From a virus: 20,393 nt of DNA. The DNA is taken from positions 1-20,393 of IMG/VR virus record IMGVR_UViG_3300030380_003836; one strand, 5' to 3'. Below the pieces are notes generated by a model. It saw only the letters and a program-made list of their open reading frames with translations. It was not told where the DNA came from and ran no database searches. Positions 20,257-20,393 of this stretch are shown here, in pieces (the stretch's first letter is position 1; the number at the start of each line of letters is the position of its first letter). The position numbers and the translations under genes are program-made.

Positions 20257-20393
20257 ATGATGGGTAATATTGAACCAAGAGTACAGAAAATACTTAAACA
20301 GTATGATCTGAAACCCGAACACGCACTCTGGGAACTAAAGCGTGGAGGTACTGCAACACTTATTATGTACCACAAATACTGTGAGCTTGTTGG
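20257..20393 (+). CDS. Partial gene, N-terminus only, probably part of the recombination set
   Basis: Forty-five codons run to the window edge without a stop. The protein starts MMGNIEPRVQKILKQYDLK and has ALWELKRGGTATLIMYHKYC at about 23-42. The opening 'vW.lk..gt.iiyHka.E' is found at the start of phage proteins located beside recombination nucleases, but this is too little to name it. AGGAGG at 20246-20251 is an excellent ribosome site. ATG at 20257 and ATG at 20260 are both possible; the latter has the more usual spacing. Confidence 0.7.
   Translation, partial: MMGNIEPRVQKILKQYDLKPEHALWELKRGGTATLIMYHKYCELV

Overview
The window is part of the genome of a tailed, short-tailed (podovirus, T7-like in virion plan) bacteriophage. 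It carries a T7-type head-tail connector, tail tubular A and B proteins, a scaffold, a capsid and an internal-virion protein set next to both terminase subunits. The DNA is AT-rich by eye. The proteins, together with the run of tiny lysine-rich genes, resemble those of marine phages of low-GC Pseudomonadota. The host is an inference: nothing in the window names it, and no integrase, tRNA or CRISPR array was seen.

Layout: two modules are read outward from a divergent control region at about 14616-15090. Everything to the left (1-14615) is on the minus strand and forms the late, packaging and structural module. In transcription order it is: small terminase; a cassette of eight small, mostly very basic proteins (DUF6321-like, a 24-residue peptide, DUF5872-like, a minimal HNH-like protein and others without a name); a further short protein; large terminase; a small proline-rich/RG-rich protein; portal; a Bbp19-like protein; scaffold; a T7 gp13-like GNAT-fold protein; major capsid; a small capsid-associated protein; tail tubular A; tail tubular B; a gp14-like protein; and a large gp15-like protein that runs off the left edge. 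The genes are packed with 1-20 base overlaps, often TAATG or ATGA. A strong GC hairpin separates head genes from tail genes.

Everything to the right (15091-20393) is on the plus strand and looks like the early, DNA-metabolism module. It holds several small unknown proteins, a small membrane protein, a DUF932 protein, a short CxxC/CxxC protein missed by length cut-offs, a conserved phage unknown, an XRE-type helix-turn-helix protein with an extra C-terminal domain, a probable replication accessory protein that overlaps it by 206 bases, a YqaJ-family exonuclease/recombinase, and the start of one more gene.

The most interesting part is the divergent region. The promoter-proximal DNA, ribosome site and first 16 or so codons of the first early gene (15025-15140) are present a second time, inverted, at 14929-14812. 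That second copy is broken by a stop at codon 9. Two perfect palindromes lie almost symmetrically between the two arms, and three consecutive hairpins follow the broken copy on the way to the small terminase gene. Also notable are a repeated 3'-end terminator element after the first early genes and the basic-protein cassette inserted between the terminase subunits.
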